Part shown: positions 24,960 to 34,122 of the stretch, piece by piece
How the letters are laid out: every line of letters begins with the position of its first letter
How positions within the stretch are numbered: the stretch's first letter is position 1
Origin: an uncultured Collinsella sp.
Lineage (GTDB): Bacteria; Actinomycetota; Coriobacteriia; Coriobacteriales; Coriobacteriaceae
Length of the DNA: 64,000 nt
Assembly (NCBI GenBank): GCA_934654605.1
Contig: CAKUGH010000002.1
Coordinates: 8,766-72,765 of the forward strand
Direction: 5' to 3'
Notes under the pieces: generated by a model
Told to the model about the DNA's origin: nothing
The model's input: only the letters and a program-made list of their open reading frames with translations
Databases searched by the model: none
Position numbers and translations under genes: made by a program

Positions 24960-25739
24960 ATGTCCGTGGCGCAGGGCGCACAGGAGACGCGCACCGCCGC
25001 CACGGCGAATTCCATCCCTGCCGCAGCAGGTGCTGCGGGGGATTACCTTACAAACGAACGAGCGTACAAGATGCTGTGCGGTGCTAACTCTGGCATTAAG
25101 CCGGAGCTTTCTCGCAGACTGTACCGCACGGTCAAGCGCACGGTGGATATCATAGCCGCCGGCGGAGCACTAGTGTTGCTGCTTATTCCGGGTGCCATTT
25201 TGAGCGCGGTCATTTGCGTAAATAGCCCGGGCGCCGGTCCCCTGTACTCGCAATGGCGCGTGGGTCGCGTGCGCCGCGACGGTACGTTCGCCTTCTTTAA
25301 GATGTACAAGTTCCGCAGCATGGTGCCCAACGCAGACCAGATGCTTAAGGAGCTGCAGGCCCAGAATGAGGCGAGCGGCCCCATGTTCAAGATTAGCCAC
25401 GATCCGCGCATTATCCCCGGCGTGGGCAATTTCATCCGCAAGCACAGCATCGACGAGCTGCCCCAGCTCATCAACGTGTTCTTGGGCCAAATGAGCCTCA
25501 TTGGCCCGCGCCCCGGCCTGCCGCGAGAGGTTGCGCTCTACGACGAGCGCGCCATGGGGCGGCTGGCCGTGAAGCCCGGCTGCGGCGGGCCCTGGCAGGT
25601 CATGGGCCGCAGCTACCTCGGATTCAATGAGATGGTGAGCTTGGACCTCAACTACATACAGAACCGGAGTCTGAAGCAGGACTTCAAGCTGATATTCGGG
25701 ACCATCAAGGCGATGCTCTCCGGAGAGGGGGCGGCTTAA
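24960..25739 (+). CDS. Undecaprenyl-phosphate sugar-1-phosphate transferase (polysaccharide initiation)
   Basis: A 259-residue bacterial sugar transferase (PF02397) that loads the first sugar phosphate onto undecaprenyl phosphate at the membrane. One hydrophobic helix (DIIAAGGALVLLLIPGAILS) lies before the catalytic domain. Family motifs are FFKMYKFRSM, IDELPQLINVFLGQMSLIGP and KPGCGGPWQVMGRS. It is the short form, without the extra N-terminal membrane segments of full-length WbaP. ATG 24960 has GGAG nine bases upstream; a TTG at 24945 is an alternative. The stop overlaps the next start by one base. It should be the first committed step for the operon. Confidence 0.92.
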   Translation: MSVAQGAQETRTAATANSIPAAAGAAGDYLTNERAYKMLCGANSGIKPELSRRLYRTVKRTVDIIAAGGALVLLLIPGAILSAVICVNSPGAGPLYSQWRVGRVRRDGTFAFFKMYKFRSMVPNADQMLKELQAQNEASGPMFKISHDPRIIPGVGNFIRKHSIDELPQLINVFLGQMSLIGPRPGLPREVALYDERAMGRLAVKPGCGGPWQVMGRSYLGFNEMVSLDLNYIQNRSLKQDFKLIFGTIKAMLSGEGAA

Positions 25740-26944
25740 TGTCAGATACGCAACACATCTTCATTGTCGGCTCCAAGGGCATCCCGGGCAATTACGGTGG
25801 CTACGAGACGTTCGTGGATCGGCTCACTGAGTACCACCAGAACGTTAGCGGCATTCGTTACCACGTGGCCTGTGCGGTCGACAAGATGCCTGCTCAGGGC
25901 ACGTTCGAGTACAACGGGGCTGACTGCTTCCGCATCCAGTGGCGCCCCCTTGGTGCAGCCCGCGCGATCTTCTACGACCTGGACGCATTGGACTGGTGCC
26001 TTGCCTACATCCGTGACCATTCCATCAAGCACCCCATTGTGTACGTGCTGGCATGCCGTATCGGGCCGTGGGCGGGCAAGTACGCCCGCGCCATCCACGT
26101 GCTGGGCGGCAAGCTCTACGTGAATCCCGACGGTCACGAGTGGATGCGTGCCAAGTGGCCCGCGCCTGTGCGCCGCTATTGGAAAGTCTCCGAGGGTGGC
26201 ATGGTCAAGCACGCCGACCTGCTGGTTTGTGACTCCAAGAACATCGAGAAGTACATCCAGACCGAGTATACGCGATTCAAGCCGGCTACGACCTTCATTG
26301 CCTATGGTGCAGAGACGCGCCCGAGCAAGTTGGTCGATGACGACCCAAAGTTCACGGGCTGGCTGGCCGAGAAGGGTCTCAAGCCCAAGGGTTACTACTT
26401 AGTGGTTGGACGCTTTGTGCCCGAGAATAACTATGAGACCATGATCCGCGAGTTCATGGCGAGCGACTCCACGCGCGACTTTGCTCTCATCACCAACGTG
26501 AGCGACAAGTTCTTGGCCGAGCTCAAGGCAAAGACGCACTTTGACCAGGACCAGCGCATCAAGTTTGTTGGCACGGTTTACGACAAGGAGCTGCTGGCCA
26601 AGATTCGCGAACAGGCCTATGGCTACTTCCACGGCCACGAGGTGGGCGGCACCAACCCGAGCCTCCTCGAGGCGCTGAGCAGCACCGACCTCAATTTGCT
26701 GCTCAAGGTGGGCTTCAACGAGGAGGTCGCCGAGGACAGCGCCCTCTACTGGACCAAGGAGCCGGGCAACCTGGCCGCGCTCATCGACACCGCGGATGCC
26801 ATGACGCCCGAGCAGATTGCTGAGATTGGCAGCCGCGCCAAGGCGCGTGTCGCTACTGCCTACAGCTGGCAGCACATCGCCAATGAGTACGAGCGCCTGT
26901 TCCTCGAGGGGCCGCAGGCAGTGAAGGGCGAGGGGGAGGAGTAA
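25739..26944 (+). CDS. Glycosyltransferase with DUF1972 domain (rhamnosyltransferase-like)
   Basis: The 401-residue protein opens IFIVGSKGIPGNYGGYETFV, the signature of the DUF1972/Cps2T group, known as beta-1,4-rhamnosyltransferases that act second in several streptococcal capsules. A GT4-type C-domain follows, with YLVVGRFVPENN and GHEVGGTNPSLLEAL, where the conserved Glu lies. Rhamnose as the donor fits the rml genes at 40.6-44 kb but is an inference. It overlaps the initiating transferase by one base and abuts the next glycosyltransferase. Confidence 0.88.
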   Translation: MSDTQHIFIVGSKGIPGNYGGYETFVDRLTEYHQNVSGIRYHVACAVDKMPAQGTFEYNGADCFRIQWRPLGAARAIFYDLDALDWCLAYIRDHSIKHPIVYVLACRIGPWAGKYARAIHVLGGKLYVNPDGHEWMRAKWPAPVRRYWKVSEGGMVKHADLLVCDSKNIEKYIQTEYTRFKPATTFIAYGAETRPSKLVDDDPKFTGWLAEKGLKPKGYYLVVGRFVPENNYETMIREFMASDSTRDFALITNVSDKFLAELKAKTHFDQDQRIKFVGTVYDKELLAKIREQAYGYFHGHEVGGTNPSLLEALSSTDLNLLLKVGFNEEVAEDSALYWTKEPGNLAALIDTADAMTPEQIAEIGSRAKARVATAYSWQHIANEYERLFLEGPQAVKGEGEE

Positions 26945-28228
26945 GTGAAGGTCCTCCTCGTCAACAAGTTCCACTATCGTAAGGGTGGCTCGGAGACCTA
27001 CTACTTTGGCGTTGCCGAGGCCCTCAAGCAGATGGGTCACGAGGTCTTCTTCTTTGCCATGGAGTACGAAAAGAACTACCACTGCGACCAGGCAAAGTAC
27101 TTTGTGTCCCACTCGGACTACAGTGGCAAGACCTCGGCCATTCAGAAGCTCAAGGATGGGGCGAGCCTCATCTACTCGCTCGAGGCCAAGAGGAAGTTCG
27201 AGGCTCTCCTGGAGGACGTGCAGCCAGACGTCATCCATCTCAACCTTGTGCATCGGCAGCTCACGTTCTCGATCCTGGACGCGCCCTACCTCAAGACACA
27301 TCGCGTGCCGGTGGTGTTCACCTCGCACGACTATATAATGGTGTGCCCCTGCTACACCATGGTGAACGGGGAGGGTAAGAACTGCGATGAGTGCCTCAAA
27401 GGGAGCTTTGAGCCGTGCGTGCGGAACCGCTGCGTCAAGGACTCCAAGGCAAAGAGCCTGCTGGCCAAGGCCGAGGCCGACTTCCTTCGCTGGCACAAGA
27501 GCTACGAGAAGGTTGACCGAATCATTGCGCCGTCTAAGTTCATGCGCGACAAGCTCGTGCAAGGTGGTATCGCAGCCGATAAGGTTATGTACCTGCAGAA
27601 CTTCCTGGCCGAATCTCAGATGGAGACGGGTGCGAAGGTCTTAAACCCTAACAAGTTTGATGACGTCGATCCCTACTTCATTTTCTTTGGCCGTCTTTCG
27701 AAGGAGAAGGGCGTCCTCACACTCGTGAGGGCATTCGTGGCCGCGCTTGACCGGCTTCCTAGAGACTGGAGGCTCAGACTGGTGGGCGATGGCCCGCAGC
27801 GCGAGGAGATAGAGGCACTTATCGCGCGGGAAGGTCCGGAGGCAAAGGCCAGGATTGAGCTGTTAGGCTACCGAGGCGGTGAAGAGCTACAGCGTCTGGT
27901 GGCAGGTGCACGCTTCTCCGTCATGCCTTCCGAATGGAGAGAAAACATGCCGTATTCAGGTATGGAGTCCCTTGCTGCGGGGACGCCCATCATCGGCTCG
28001 GACATGGGTGGCATTCCCGAGCTCGTGGTCGAGGGCGAGACGGGCTATCTATTCGAAGGCGGCAATAAGCACGAGCTCACGTTTTCGCTCGTTCGGGCCT
28101 CCCGTGTTGCTGGAGATACTTATCGCGCAATGCAGAAGGCCTGTTCGGGCTATGTGGCGTCCCATCTGGGAGCACGGGCCTACCTTCACTCGCTCGTGAG
28201 TTTGTATGAAGAGCTTGAGCACCGTTAG
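26945..28228 (+). CDS. Glycosyltransferase family 4
   Basis: A 427-residue GT-B enzyme. The N-domain starts MKVLLVNKFHYRKGGSETY and contains FTSHDYIMVCPCY with a Cys cluster (CDECLKG, CVRNRCVK) seen in some capsule GT4 enzymes. The C-domain has FFGRLSKEKGVLTLV, LVGDGPQRE and the ExxxxE-type end in MPYSGMESLAAGTPIIG. The start is a GTG directly after the previous stop, with GGGGAGGAG upstream, implying translational coupling. The sugar donor cannot be told. Confidence 0.9.
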   Translation: MKVLLVNKFHYRKGGSETYYFGVAEALKQMGHEVFFFAMEYEKNYHCDQAKYFVSHSDYSGKTSAIQKLKDGASLIYSLEAKRKFEALLEDVQPDVIHLNLVHRQLTFSILDAPYLKTHRVPVVFTSHDYIMVCPCYTMVNGEGKNCDECLKGSFEPCVRNRCVKDSKAKSLLAKAEADFLRWHKSYEKVDRIIAPSKFMRDKLVQGGIAADKVMYLQNFLAESQMETGAKVLNPNKFDDVDPYFIFFGRLSKEKGVLTLVRAFVAALDRLPRDWRLRLVGDGPQREEIEALIAREGPEAKARIELLGYRGGEELQRLVAGARFSVMPSEWRENMPYSGMESLAAGTPIIGSDMGGIPELVVEGETGYLFEGGNKHELTFSLVRASRVAGDTYRAMQKACSGYVASHLGARAYLHSLVSLYEELEHR

Positions 28229-28250
28229 ATCTACCAATCGGAGGAAACAA

Positions 28251-29354
28251 ATGAAAGTCTCGTGTATAACCCGGCACGCTATCTCTAATTACGGCTCCCT
28301 GCTCCAGGCATATGCGACACAACGAGCGGTAGAGGGCTTGGGGCATGATTTCGAGATTGTGGACTATGTACCTGCTTGTGAGGACGTATCCCAGCAGGTG
28401 AGGACGCTTCTCTCGACAAAGCCGTCCTGGAACGGGAACCTGCTGAAGAAGGCTGTCTACAGACTTCTAAGGGAGCCTGAGACGAGGATGGCGGGTATAC
28501 AGTTTGCGCGTGAGCGTGCCCAACTGCTTAAGATGAGCCGTCGCTATGCGACCCTTGAGGAGCTGAGGGCTAATCCACCTAAGGCCGATGTCTATATGAC
28601 TGGAAGTGACCAGGTGTGGGGTCCCATCAGCTCCGGCACGTACGACCTGTCATACGCGCTTGAGTTTGCTCCCGAGGGCGCAAGGCGCATCTCGTATGCG
28701 GCAAGCTTTGGTAAGAAGGATATGCCGGATAGCGTGCGCCCCAGGTTCCGCGAGGACCTTCGGGCATATGAGGCCGTGTGCGTACGCGAGGATGCCGCAC
28801 GTGAGCAGCTTGCCTCGTGGGGAATAGAGGCTGGACAGGTTGTCGATCCCACGCTGCTGCTTGATGGCGAGGCGTGGAGAAGGATGGCGGCACCTGCCCC
28901 GATGGGCGAGTACGTCCTCGTCTACCAGATTCACAGCGACCCGACGGTGGGGCAATATGCCGAGAAGGTTGCCAAAAAGCTTGGCCTGCCCCTGATACGG
29001 ATCTCCGCAATCCTGCACCAGGCCTCACGCGGGGGCAAGTTCAAGTGGTTGCCGACGCATGCTGAGTTTATCTCGTATATCGACAACGCCGCATGCCTGA
29101 TCACTGACTCCTTCCACGGTACGGCTTTTGCCATCAATCTCAATACGCCGCTGGTAGAAGTGCTGCCCAAGAACGGAACCTCGAGCAGAAACGTGAGCAT
29201 CCTGCGACTCACGGACCTCACGGACAGAGTGCTTCAGGATCTAGATGATGTCGAGTTGGCAACCAAGCAGATTGACTTTGGTCGGGTAAACGACGTGATG
29301 GGCGCGGAGAGGGAGAAATCCCTGGCGCAGCTCAAGAGCATGATTGAGGAGTAG
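28251..29354 (+). CDS. Polysaccharide pyruvyltransferase family protein (first copy)
   Basis: A 367-residue member of PF04230, which includes enzymes adding pyruvate ketals to exopolysaccharide sugars from phosphoenolpyruvate. Conserved blocks are NYGSLLQAYA, YMTGSDQVWGP, VVDPTLLL and ITDSFHGTAFAI. GGAGGA lies just before ATG 28251; earlier in-frame starts overlap the previous gene. It is followed immediately by an FrhB-like Fe-S protein, and the same pairing recurs at 34.1 and 36.7 kb. Some members of this family act as other transferases, so pyruvylation is probable but unproven. Confidence 0.85.
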   Translation: MKVSCITRHAISNYGSLLQAYATQRAVEGLGHDFEIVDYVPACEDVSQQVRTLLSTKPSWNGNLLKKAVYRLLREPETRMAGIQFARERAQLLKMSRRYATLEELRANPPKADVYMTGSDQVWGPISSGTYDLSYALEFAPEGARRISYAASFGKKDMPDSVRPRFREDLRAYEAVCVREDAAREQLASWGIEAGQVVDPTLLLDGEAWRRMAAPAPMGEYVLVYQIHSDPTVGQYAEKVAKKLGLPLIRISAILHQASRGGKFKWLPTHAEFISYIDNAACLITDSFHGTAFAINLNTPLVEVLPKNGTSSRNVSILRLTDLTDRVLQDLDDVELATKQIDFGRVNDVMGAEREKSLAQLKSMIEE

Positions 29355-29358
29355 GGCA

Positions 29359-30486
29359 TTGCCAAACGTTGGCACTAAGACAGTATGCAAGAAGGATATG
29401 TGCACTGGCTGTATGGCCTGTGTCGATTCATGCCGACATGGGGCGATAACCATTGAGGATACGATTGAGTCCTATAACGCCTACATCGATCCTATAAGGT
29501 GCGTGGGATGTGGACTGTGTGAGAGAACGTGTCCACAGATGGTATTACCATCTTCGTCCCGTCCTCTCGAGTGGCTGCAGGGGTGGGCGAAAGACACATC
29601 GCTCAGAATGTCGTCTTCCTCCGGGGGTCTGGCTACGGCCATCTCGGAGGCGTTTGTGTCGTCGGATGGCTTAGTGTGTTCGTGTGCACAGGAGGGCGGC
29701 GAGTTCCGGTTCCACCTTACTACTGATGCGGAATACCTGCGGAGGGCCCAAGGCTCCAAGTATGTCAAAAGCAATCCACTTGGTGCTTACCGCGAGGTTA
29801 GGGAGGCCCTGCGTGGTGGTCAAAGGGTTCTTTTTATCGGTCTGCCTTGTCAGGTTGCTGCGATGCGCAACTTCGTTGGAAGCCGTTTGGCCGATTCCCT
29901 TTATACTATCGACCTTATCTGTCATGGTTCGCCGTCTCCCAAGGTCCTGAATCGATTCTTGGAAGAGGCAGGTTATAACCTGCGTAATGGGCTGATACTG
30001 GACTTTCGGAAGAAAGTCCAGTATCAGCTCCGCTATCGTGGAGCTGAAACTGTGGGTAGGATGGGTGTTCGCGATCGTTACTCGATTGCCTTCCTCTCTG
30101 GTCTACCGTATACGGAAGGCTGCTACTCCTGCCGCTACGCCAAGGGTGATCGCGTCTCCGATATTACGCTTGGCGATTCATGGGGTAGCGAGCTTTCTGA
30201 TGAGATCGCGAATGGGATATCACTCGCGCTTGTCCAGACAGACAAGGGTCGAGAGCTGTTAGAAATGGCAGACCTTGAGCTTTTGCCGGTGGATTCTGTC
30301 CTGGCTGTGGCCAACAATGAACAACTAGGACGTCCTTCAACGAAGCCTTCAGGAAGAAATGCCTTTATGGAAGGCTTTCGTAGCGGGGTACGGGTTAACC
30401 GACTCGTTCTCAGGGCGAGGCCAAAGGACTGCGCCAAGTTCTTGGTCAAGGATATATTGCTTGCACTGGGTTTGCTCAGGGGTTAA
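29359..30486 (+). CDS. FrhB-like ferredoxin / coenzyme F420 hydrogenase beta-subunit family protein (first copy)
   Basis: A 375-residue protein with an N-terminal 2x[4Fe-4S] ferredoxin domain (CTGCMACVDSC and CVGCGLCERTCP) followed by the FrhB N- and C-domains. Later conserved cysteines lie in CHGSPSP, GLPCQVAAM and CYSCRYAKGDRVSDITLGD. Proteins of this family are common in polysaccharide loci beside pyruvyltransferase-family genes; their reaction there is not known, but a redox role on a sugar is plausible. The start appears to be TTG 29359, seven bases after AGGAG. A perfect 17-bp hairpin lies inside the gene at 29991-30028. Confidence 0.85.
   Translation: MPNVGTKTVCKKDMCTGCMACVDSCRHGAITIEDTIESYNAYIDPIRCVGCGLCERTCPQMVLPSSSRPLEWLQGWAKDTSLRMSSSSGGLATAISEAFVSSDGLVCSCAQEGGEFRFHLTTDAEYLRRAQGSKYVKSNPLGAYREVREALRGGQRVLFIGLPCQVAAMRNFVGSRLADSLYTIDLICHGSPSPKVLNRFLEEAGYNLRNGLILDFRKKVQYQLRYRGAETVGRMGVRDRYSIAFLSGLPYTEGCYSCRYAKGDRVSDITLGDSWGSELSDEIANGISLALVQTDKGRELLEMADLELLPVDSVLAVANNEQLGRPSTKPSGRNAFMEGFRSGVRVNRLVLRARPKDCAKFLVKDILLALGLLRG
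29991..30028. repeat. Perfect 17-bp hairpin inside the first FrhB-like gene
   Basis: Positions 29991-30007 are the exact reverse complement of 30012-30028, leaving the four-base loop GGAA, a GNRA tetraloop in RNA. It lies at the LDFRKK stretch, near the position where the second FrhB-like gene also carries a perfect hairpin (37363-37398). Confidence 0.95.
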
Positions 30487-30533
30487 CGCATCGAGAGCGT
30501 TTGCTTTAGGCATTAATGACAAAGGTAATCCAT

Positions 30534-31472
30534 ATGTTGAGTAATTCCAAGGTGCCAAAGTGCGTCGTATTAATGGCGTCATACAACGGCATCCCATTTA
30601 TTTCAGAACAAATTGACAGCATTCTCTCGCAGGCTGAAGTTGACGTACGTCTTTTTGTCCGTGATGACGGGTCATCTGATGGTACTCGTGATCTTCTGCA
30701 GCGCTATGCAGATGAGGGTAGTCTGACTCTGTTCACAGGAGAAAACCTAGGACCTGCTTTAGGGTTTTTGACGTTGTTGCGGAATGCTCCCGAAGCTGAT
30801 TACTATGCGTTTTCCGACCAAGATGATATTTGGGATAGCGATAAACTAATAACTGCGATTGAACAGCTTAAGAATCAGGAGAATTCGGCTCTTTATCATT
30901 GCAATTCAAGACTTGTAGATTCAGCTGGTAATGAGATGGGCCGGCTGACCTATGGGCAACAAAGGTGCATCTCGTATCGAGATAATGACCCTCTCAACCA
31001 GCTTTGCATTGGCTCACCTATGGGATGTACGCAGGTATTTGATAGGCGTATTTGGGAAGTTGTTTGTTTGCATGAGCTACCCCATCCCGTCATCATGCAT
31101 GATAAGCTCATGGCAAATCTATGTGTGCTGCTGGGTTATCGGATTGTTTTCGATGCTTCTCCTCATATGGGATATCGCCAGCATGGTCGTAATGTGGTCG
31201 GTGTGAGTACTGATTTACCATCTAATGTGACTGAGAGAATCAATAGTTTTCGTTATCCGCGAGAGACTACTCTTGCAAAGCAAGTTACAGGACTTCTTTC
31301 AACTTATTCTGACTGCATTCTTCCTCCAGAGCGTGCTCTTGGAGAGTTGGTATCGAGAATGGATGCTTCTTTCATCGCTAGGTGCAGGGTTTCTTTCTCT
31401 TCGAGGCTGAATTTCGGCAGCCTACAAGAGGGCCTTTTCAACAGATCTCTCCTCTTGTTTGGGAAGCGATGA
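30534..31472 (+). CDS. Glycosyltransferase family 2
   Basis: A 312-residue GT-A enzyme: VVLMASYNGIPFISEQIDSI at the N-terminus, FVRDDGSSDGTRDLL, and the metal-binding acidic cluster in YAFSDQDDIWDSDK. This is the rhamnosyl/N-acetyl-sugar transferase style seen in O-antigen and capsule loci. ATG 30534 has AAAGG eight bases upstream and is preferred to 30516. Base composition is AT-richer than that of the flippase downstream, suggesting a different origin. Its stop precedes the next start by one base. Confidence 0.9.
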   Translation: MLSNSKVPKCVVLMASYNGIPFISEQIDSILSQAEVDVRLFVRDDGSSDGTRDLLQRYADEGSLTLFTGENLGPALGFLTLLRNAPEADYYAFSDQDDIWDSDKLITAIEQLKNQENSALYHCNSRLVDSAGNEMGRLTYGQQRCISYRDNDPLNQLCIGSPMGCTQVFDRRIWEVVCLHELPHPVIMHDKLMANLCVLLGYRIVFDASPHMGYRQHGRNVVGVSTDLPSNVTERINSFRYPRETTLAKQVTGLLSTYSDCILPPERALGELVSRMDASFIARCRVSFSSRLNFGSLQEGLFNRSLLLFGKR

Positions 31473-31473
31473 T

Positions 31474-32751
31474 ATGAGTAAACGCATCCCCAAGCCGCAC
31501 AATAGTAGGTATGTCCTAGCGCTTGCCTTTTGCGACTATCTCAAGGACAAGACGGGAACACCCAAAGCGATTATGGCGAGTCAGCAGGCTATGGCGTCGC
31601 ACGACATAAGTTACGTCTATCTTCACTCGGTTAAGAAGGCCCTATTCAGGGACGACCAGATGCTATTCTGCGAATTCGGGGTTACGGTCGATGGGGTGGA
31701 GGTTGGTGTTTTCAGTATTGCCCAGGTGTGCGAGGCCCTTTGCAGCTGGCAGAAAAGCGGCTTCAGCCTTCTTGAGCTTCATATCCACCACCTTCTTTAC
31801 GTGAGCCTTGAGAAGATATCCGAACTGCTAAAAGTTACAGGTAAAACCCCAGTCAGGGCCTTTCTCCATGACCATTACCTGTGTTGTACAAGCTATAACC
31901 TCCAAAGTGGGAGCGGCTTTTGTGGCAGCTCAAGGCTCGGTGATACTCCCTGCAAGAAATGTCCCCACTTCAGCAACAGCCTTCGTGTGGAGTCGAAGAT
32001 TCAAAGGCTGTTGGACTCCATCCAAAATCTCCGTTTTGTTGCACCTTCGACCGATACGAAGAATCGGTTTCTCTCATTCAGGCCCCAATACGTGGGCCTT
32101 GTTGATGTAATACCGCACCAAAAGCTGCTTGGAGAGTATCTGGGCAACAGACGTCCTCTGAACGCAGGGGAGCGCATCAGAGTTGCCTTTCTGGGGATGC
32201 CGAGGAAGACAAAGGGCTGGGAGACCTGGCTTCGCCTCGTATCGGCGGTCGATGAACAAGAGTACGAGTTCTTCGTCTTCAACAGCTCGAACGATATGTA
32301 TCCAGGGATGAACAAGCGGTTTGTCGAATTTGATGAGAAGCACCCTAATGCCATGACCGACTCTCTCAGGGAGTGCGAGATTGCCATCGTTGTCATGTGG
32401 CCATCTTGTCCGGAGACCTATAGTTACACCTGTATGGAATCTTACTCCGCAAACGCTTATACGATTTCGAGTGCATGTGCAGGCAATGTCGCCGACTTTG
32501 TTGTTGAGCATGGGTCCGGTTTGGTGCTGAATAGCGAGGAGGAGCTAATCGGGCTGTTTAGGGATAAGAGTCGGCTTATCAGGGAGGTCAATCGTTTTAG
32601 GAGCGGAAAGCCTGGTCCTCTCGATCTTGTCGATTCAGATGAGATCGTCGACCTGCTTCCATGCTCCTCGGTAGGTCTCAATATGGGAGTTCACATGCAC
32701 ACGAGGCTGATTGAACGTGTGCTGCTGGAGGTACTCAATGCAAGATCATAG
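31474..32751 (+). CDS. Glycosyltransferase-like protein (probable GT-B)
   Basis: A 425-residue protein. The N-half contains VRAFLHDHYLCCTSYN and a Cys-rich stretch (CGSSRLGDTPCKKCPHF) like the cysteine insert of capsule GT4 enzymes. The C-half has RVAFLGMPRKTKGWETWL, a GT4-like nucleotide-sugar segment, then a region resembling the acidic motif (CPETYSYTCMESYSANAY). Transferase activity is inferred from fold and context, and the donor is unknown. ATG 31474 overlaps no neighbour. The 3' end overlaps the polymerase gene by 14 bases. Confidence 0.7.
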   Translation: MSKRIPKPHNSRYVLALAFCDYLKDKTGTPKAIMASQQAMASHDISYVYLHSVKKALFRDDQMLFCEFGVTVDGVEVGVFSIAQVCEALCSWQKSGFSLLELHIHHLLYVSLEKISELLKVTGKTPVRAFLHDHYLCCTSYNLQSGSGFCGSSRLGDTPCKKCPHFSNSLRVESKIQRLLDSIQNLRFVAPSTDTKNRFLSFRPQYVGLVDVIPHQKLLGEYLGNRRPLNAGERIRVAFLGMPRKTKGWETWLRLVSAVDEQEYEFFVFNSSNDMYPGMNKRFVEFDEKHPNAMTDSLRECEIAIVVMWPSCPETYSYTCMESYSANAYTISSACAGNVADFVVEHGSGLVLNSEEELIGLFRDKSRLIREVNRFRSGKPGPLDLVDSDEIVDLLPCSSVGLNMGVHMHTRLIERVLLEVLNARS

Positions 32752-34120
32752 GCATGTTAGGCTCGTTATAAATAAGGCGGAGGAGCGGGCTGGTCGAAGA
32801 GGTCGTTGGTATCTCCCTAATAAGCAAAGCGTTCTAACCGTTTGCATGGGTGACCTGGCGGATGCGACGATCGTTATAGGTATCTTGGCGCAGGTTTTCT
32901 TCCTTGAGTACTATGGTCTGGGGCGATACCTCAACTGGGCAATTACCAGCTTAATTTGTGTAAGGGCGCTCTTCTCCGGATGGAGATTTAGCGGTAGAGC
33001 GCTACAACTTGGGCTGATTACCGTTGCAGGGTGGCTGTCTGGTGTCCTCTTGGGTGGCAATATGGAAACGTTTAGGGCGAATATTTTGCTGCTCCTCTAC
33101 CCGTTTGTCTATACGCTTTACTTCTTTCTTTTGGTTACCAACAAGAGGGACTTTCTTCTTGGACTCTTTGGCGCAGGTTTTCCAGTCTTCAATGCCATGC
33201 TGCTTCTCAACATGGCGGTCATGTTTATCCAGTACTCCACCCATGGGATGATTGCTGCGACAACGAACGACATCAGCTACTTCGAGGACAATATCTCCGG
33301 TATGTTCTCTTATGCGTCCGTCCACGCGGTGGCCCTTTACACCTCGTTCGTCGTGCTCTACAACTTCGTCTGGATTAGGAAGCTTCGGGGTCCTCTCTGG
33401 CCATCCCTTGCCATCGCTTACAACGTCTGCCTTATCGTCGTGTCCCTCTATCTTGCGACACTCAACGATAACAAGGCGCTTTTCATAATCCTTCCTCTCG
33501 TTTTGGTGATGTTCTGGCTTATTTCAGTCATGAGAAGAGAAGCGGATGTTTCAGGTCCACTCTTTTGGCTTGCCGCCTTGTATTTCGTCCTAACAATTGC
33601 ATACGCCTTGGTGCCCGCGTTCCAGAACTTCGTTGATACGCAAGTGTTTGGTGTGTTCGAGATGGTTGGTAGTTCAGCTTCCATTGGTACTGGTGCCGAC
33701 GGCAGTAACGAGAGGATTGCTATCATCGGCTTCGCTCTCTCGAGGCCGGCTACATGGAGTCTCGGAGAGGGTCTTGGAGCATCAAGCTTCTACGCGTCCG
33801 GATTCATGTCGTTTAACCACTTTGGTCAAGCGGATATGGGGTCTTTCTTGATTCTCATGGGGGTTTGGGAGACGGCAGCGTATGTTGCGTTTTTCCACTC
33901 CGTGGTTAGTGAGTTTATTGAGAAGGAAAAAGGATCTAATGGCTTGATTGTTCGTTTGCTCCTTTTGCTAACAATTCTTATTAACTTTTTGTATACGCAG
34001 TGCTTTACAAGGGTGAACTGCTGCTTGTGTCTACTGCTGCTCTGTGGAGCGCTGGCTTGGTCGTGGAATTCCTCGGCGGCAGACTATTTGATTATTGATA
34101 GAGACGAAGAACAGGTTTGA
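32738..34120 (+). CDS. Polysaccharide polymerase (Wzy-like membrane protein)
   Basis: A 460-residue protein with roughly ten to twelve hydrophobic segments, for example NILLLLYPFVYTLYFFLLV and ALFIILPLVLVMFWLISVM. A large hydrophilic loop around GTGADGSNERIAIIGFALS matches the usual late periplasmic/external loop of O-antigen ligase/polymerase proteins. Wzy proteins join lipid-linked repeat units outside the membrane. Sequence alone rarely proves Wzy, but it is the only such membrane protein in the operon besides the flippase. ATG 32738 has GGAGGT upstream. Confidence 0.8.
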   Translation: MQDHRHVRLVINKAEERAGRRGRWYLPNKQSVLTVCMGDLADATIVIGILAQVFFLEYYGLGRYLNWAITSLICVRALFSGWRFSGRALQLGLITVAGWLSGVLLGGNMETFRANILLLLYPFVYTLYFFLLVTNKRDFLLGLFGAGFPVFNAMLLLNMAVMFIQYSTHGMIAATTNDISYFEDNISGMFSYASVHAVALYTSFVVLYNFVWIRKLRGPLWPSLAIAYNVCLIVVSLYLATLNDNKALFIILPLVLVMFWLISVMRREADVSGPLFWLAALYFVLTIAYALVPAFQNFVDTQVFGVFEMVGSSASIGTGADGSNERIAIIGFALSRPATWSLGEGLGASSFYASGFMSFNHFGQADMGSFLILMGVWETAAYVAFFHSVVSEFIEKEKGSNGLIVRLLLLLTILINFLYTQCFTRVNCCLCLLLLCGALAWSWNSSAADYLIIDRDEEQV

Positions 34121-34122
34121 AC

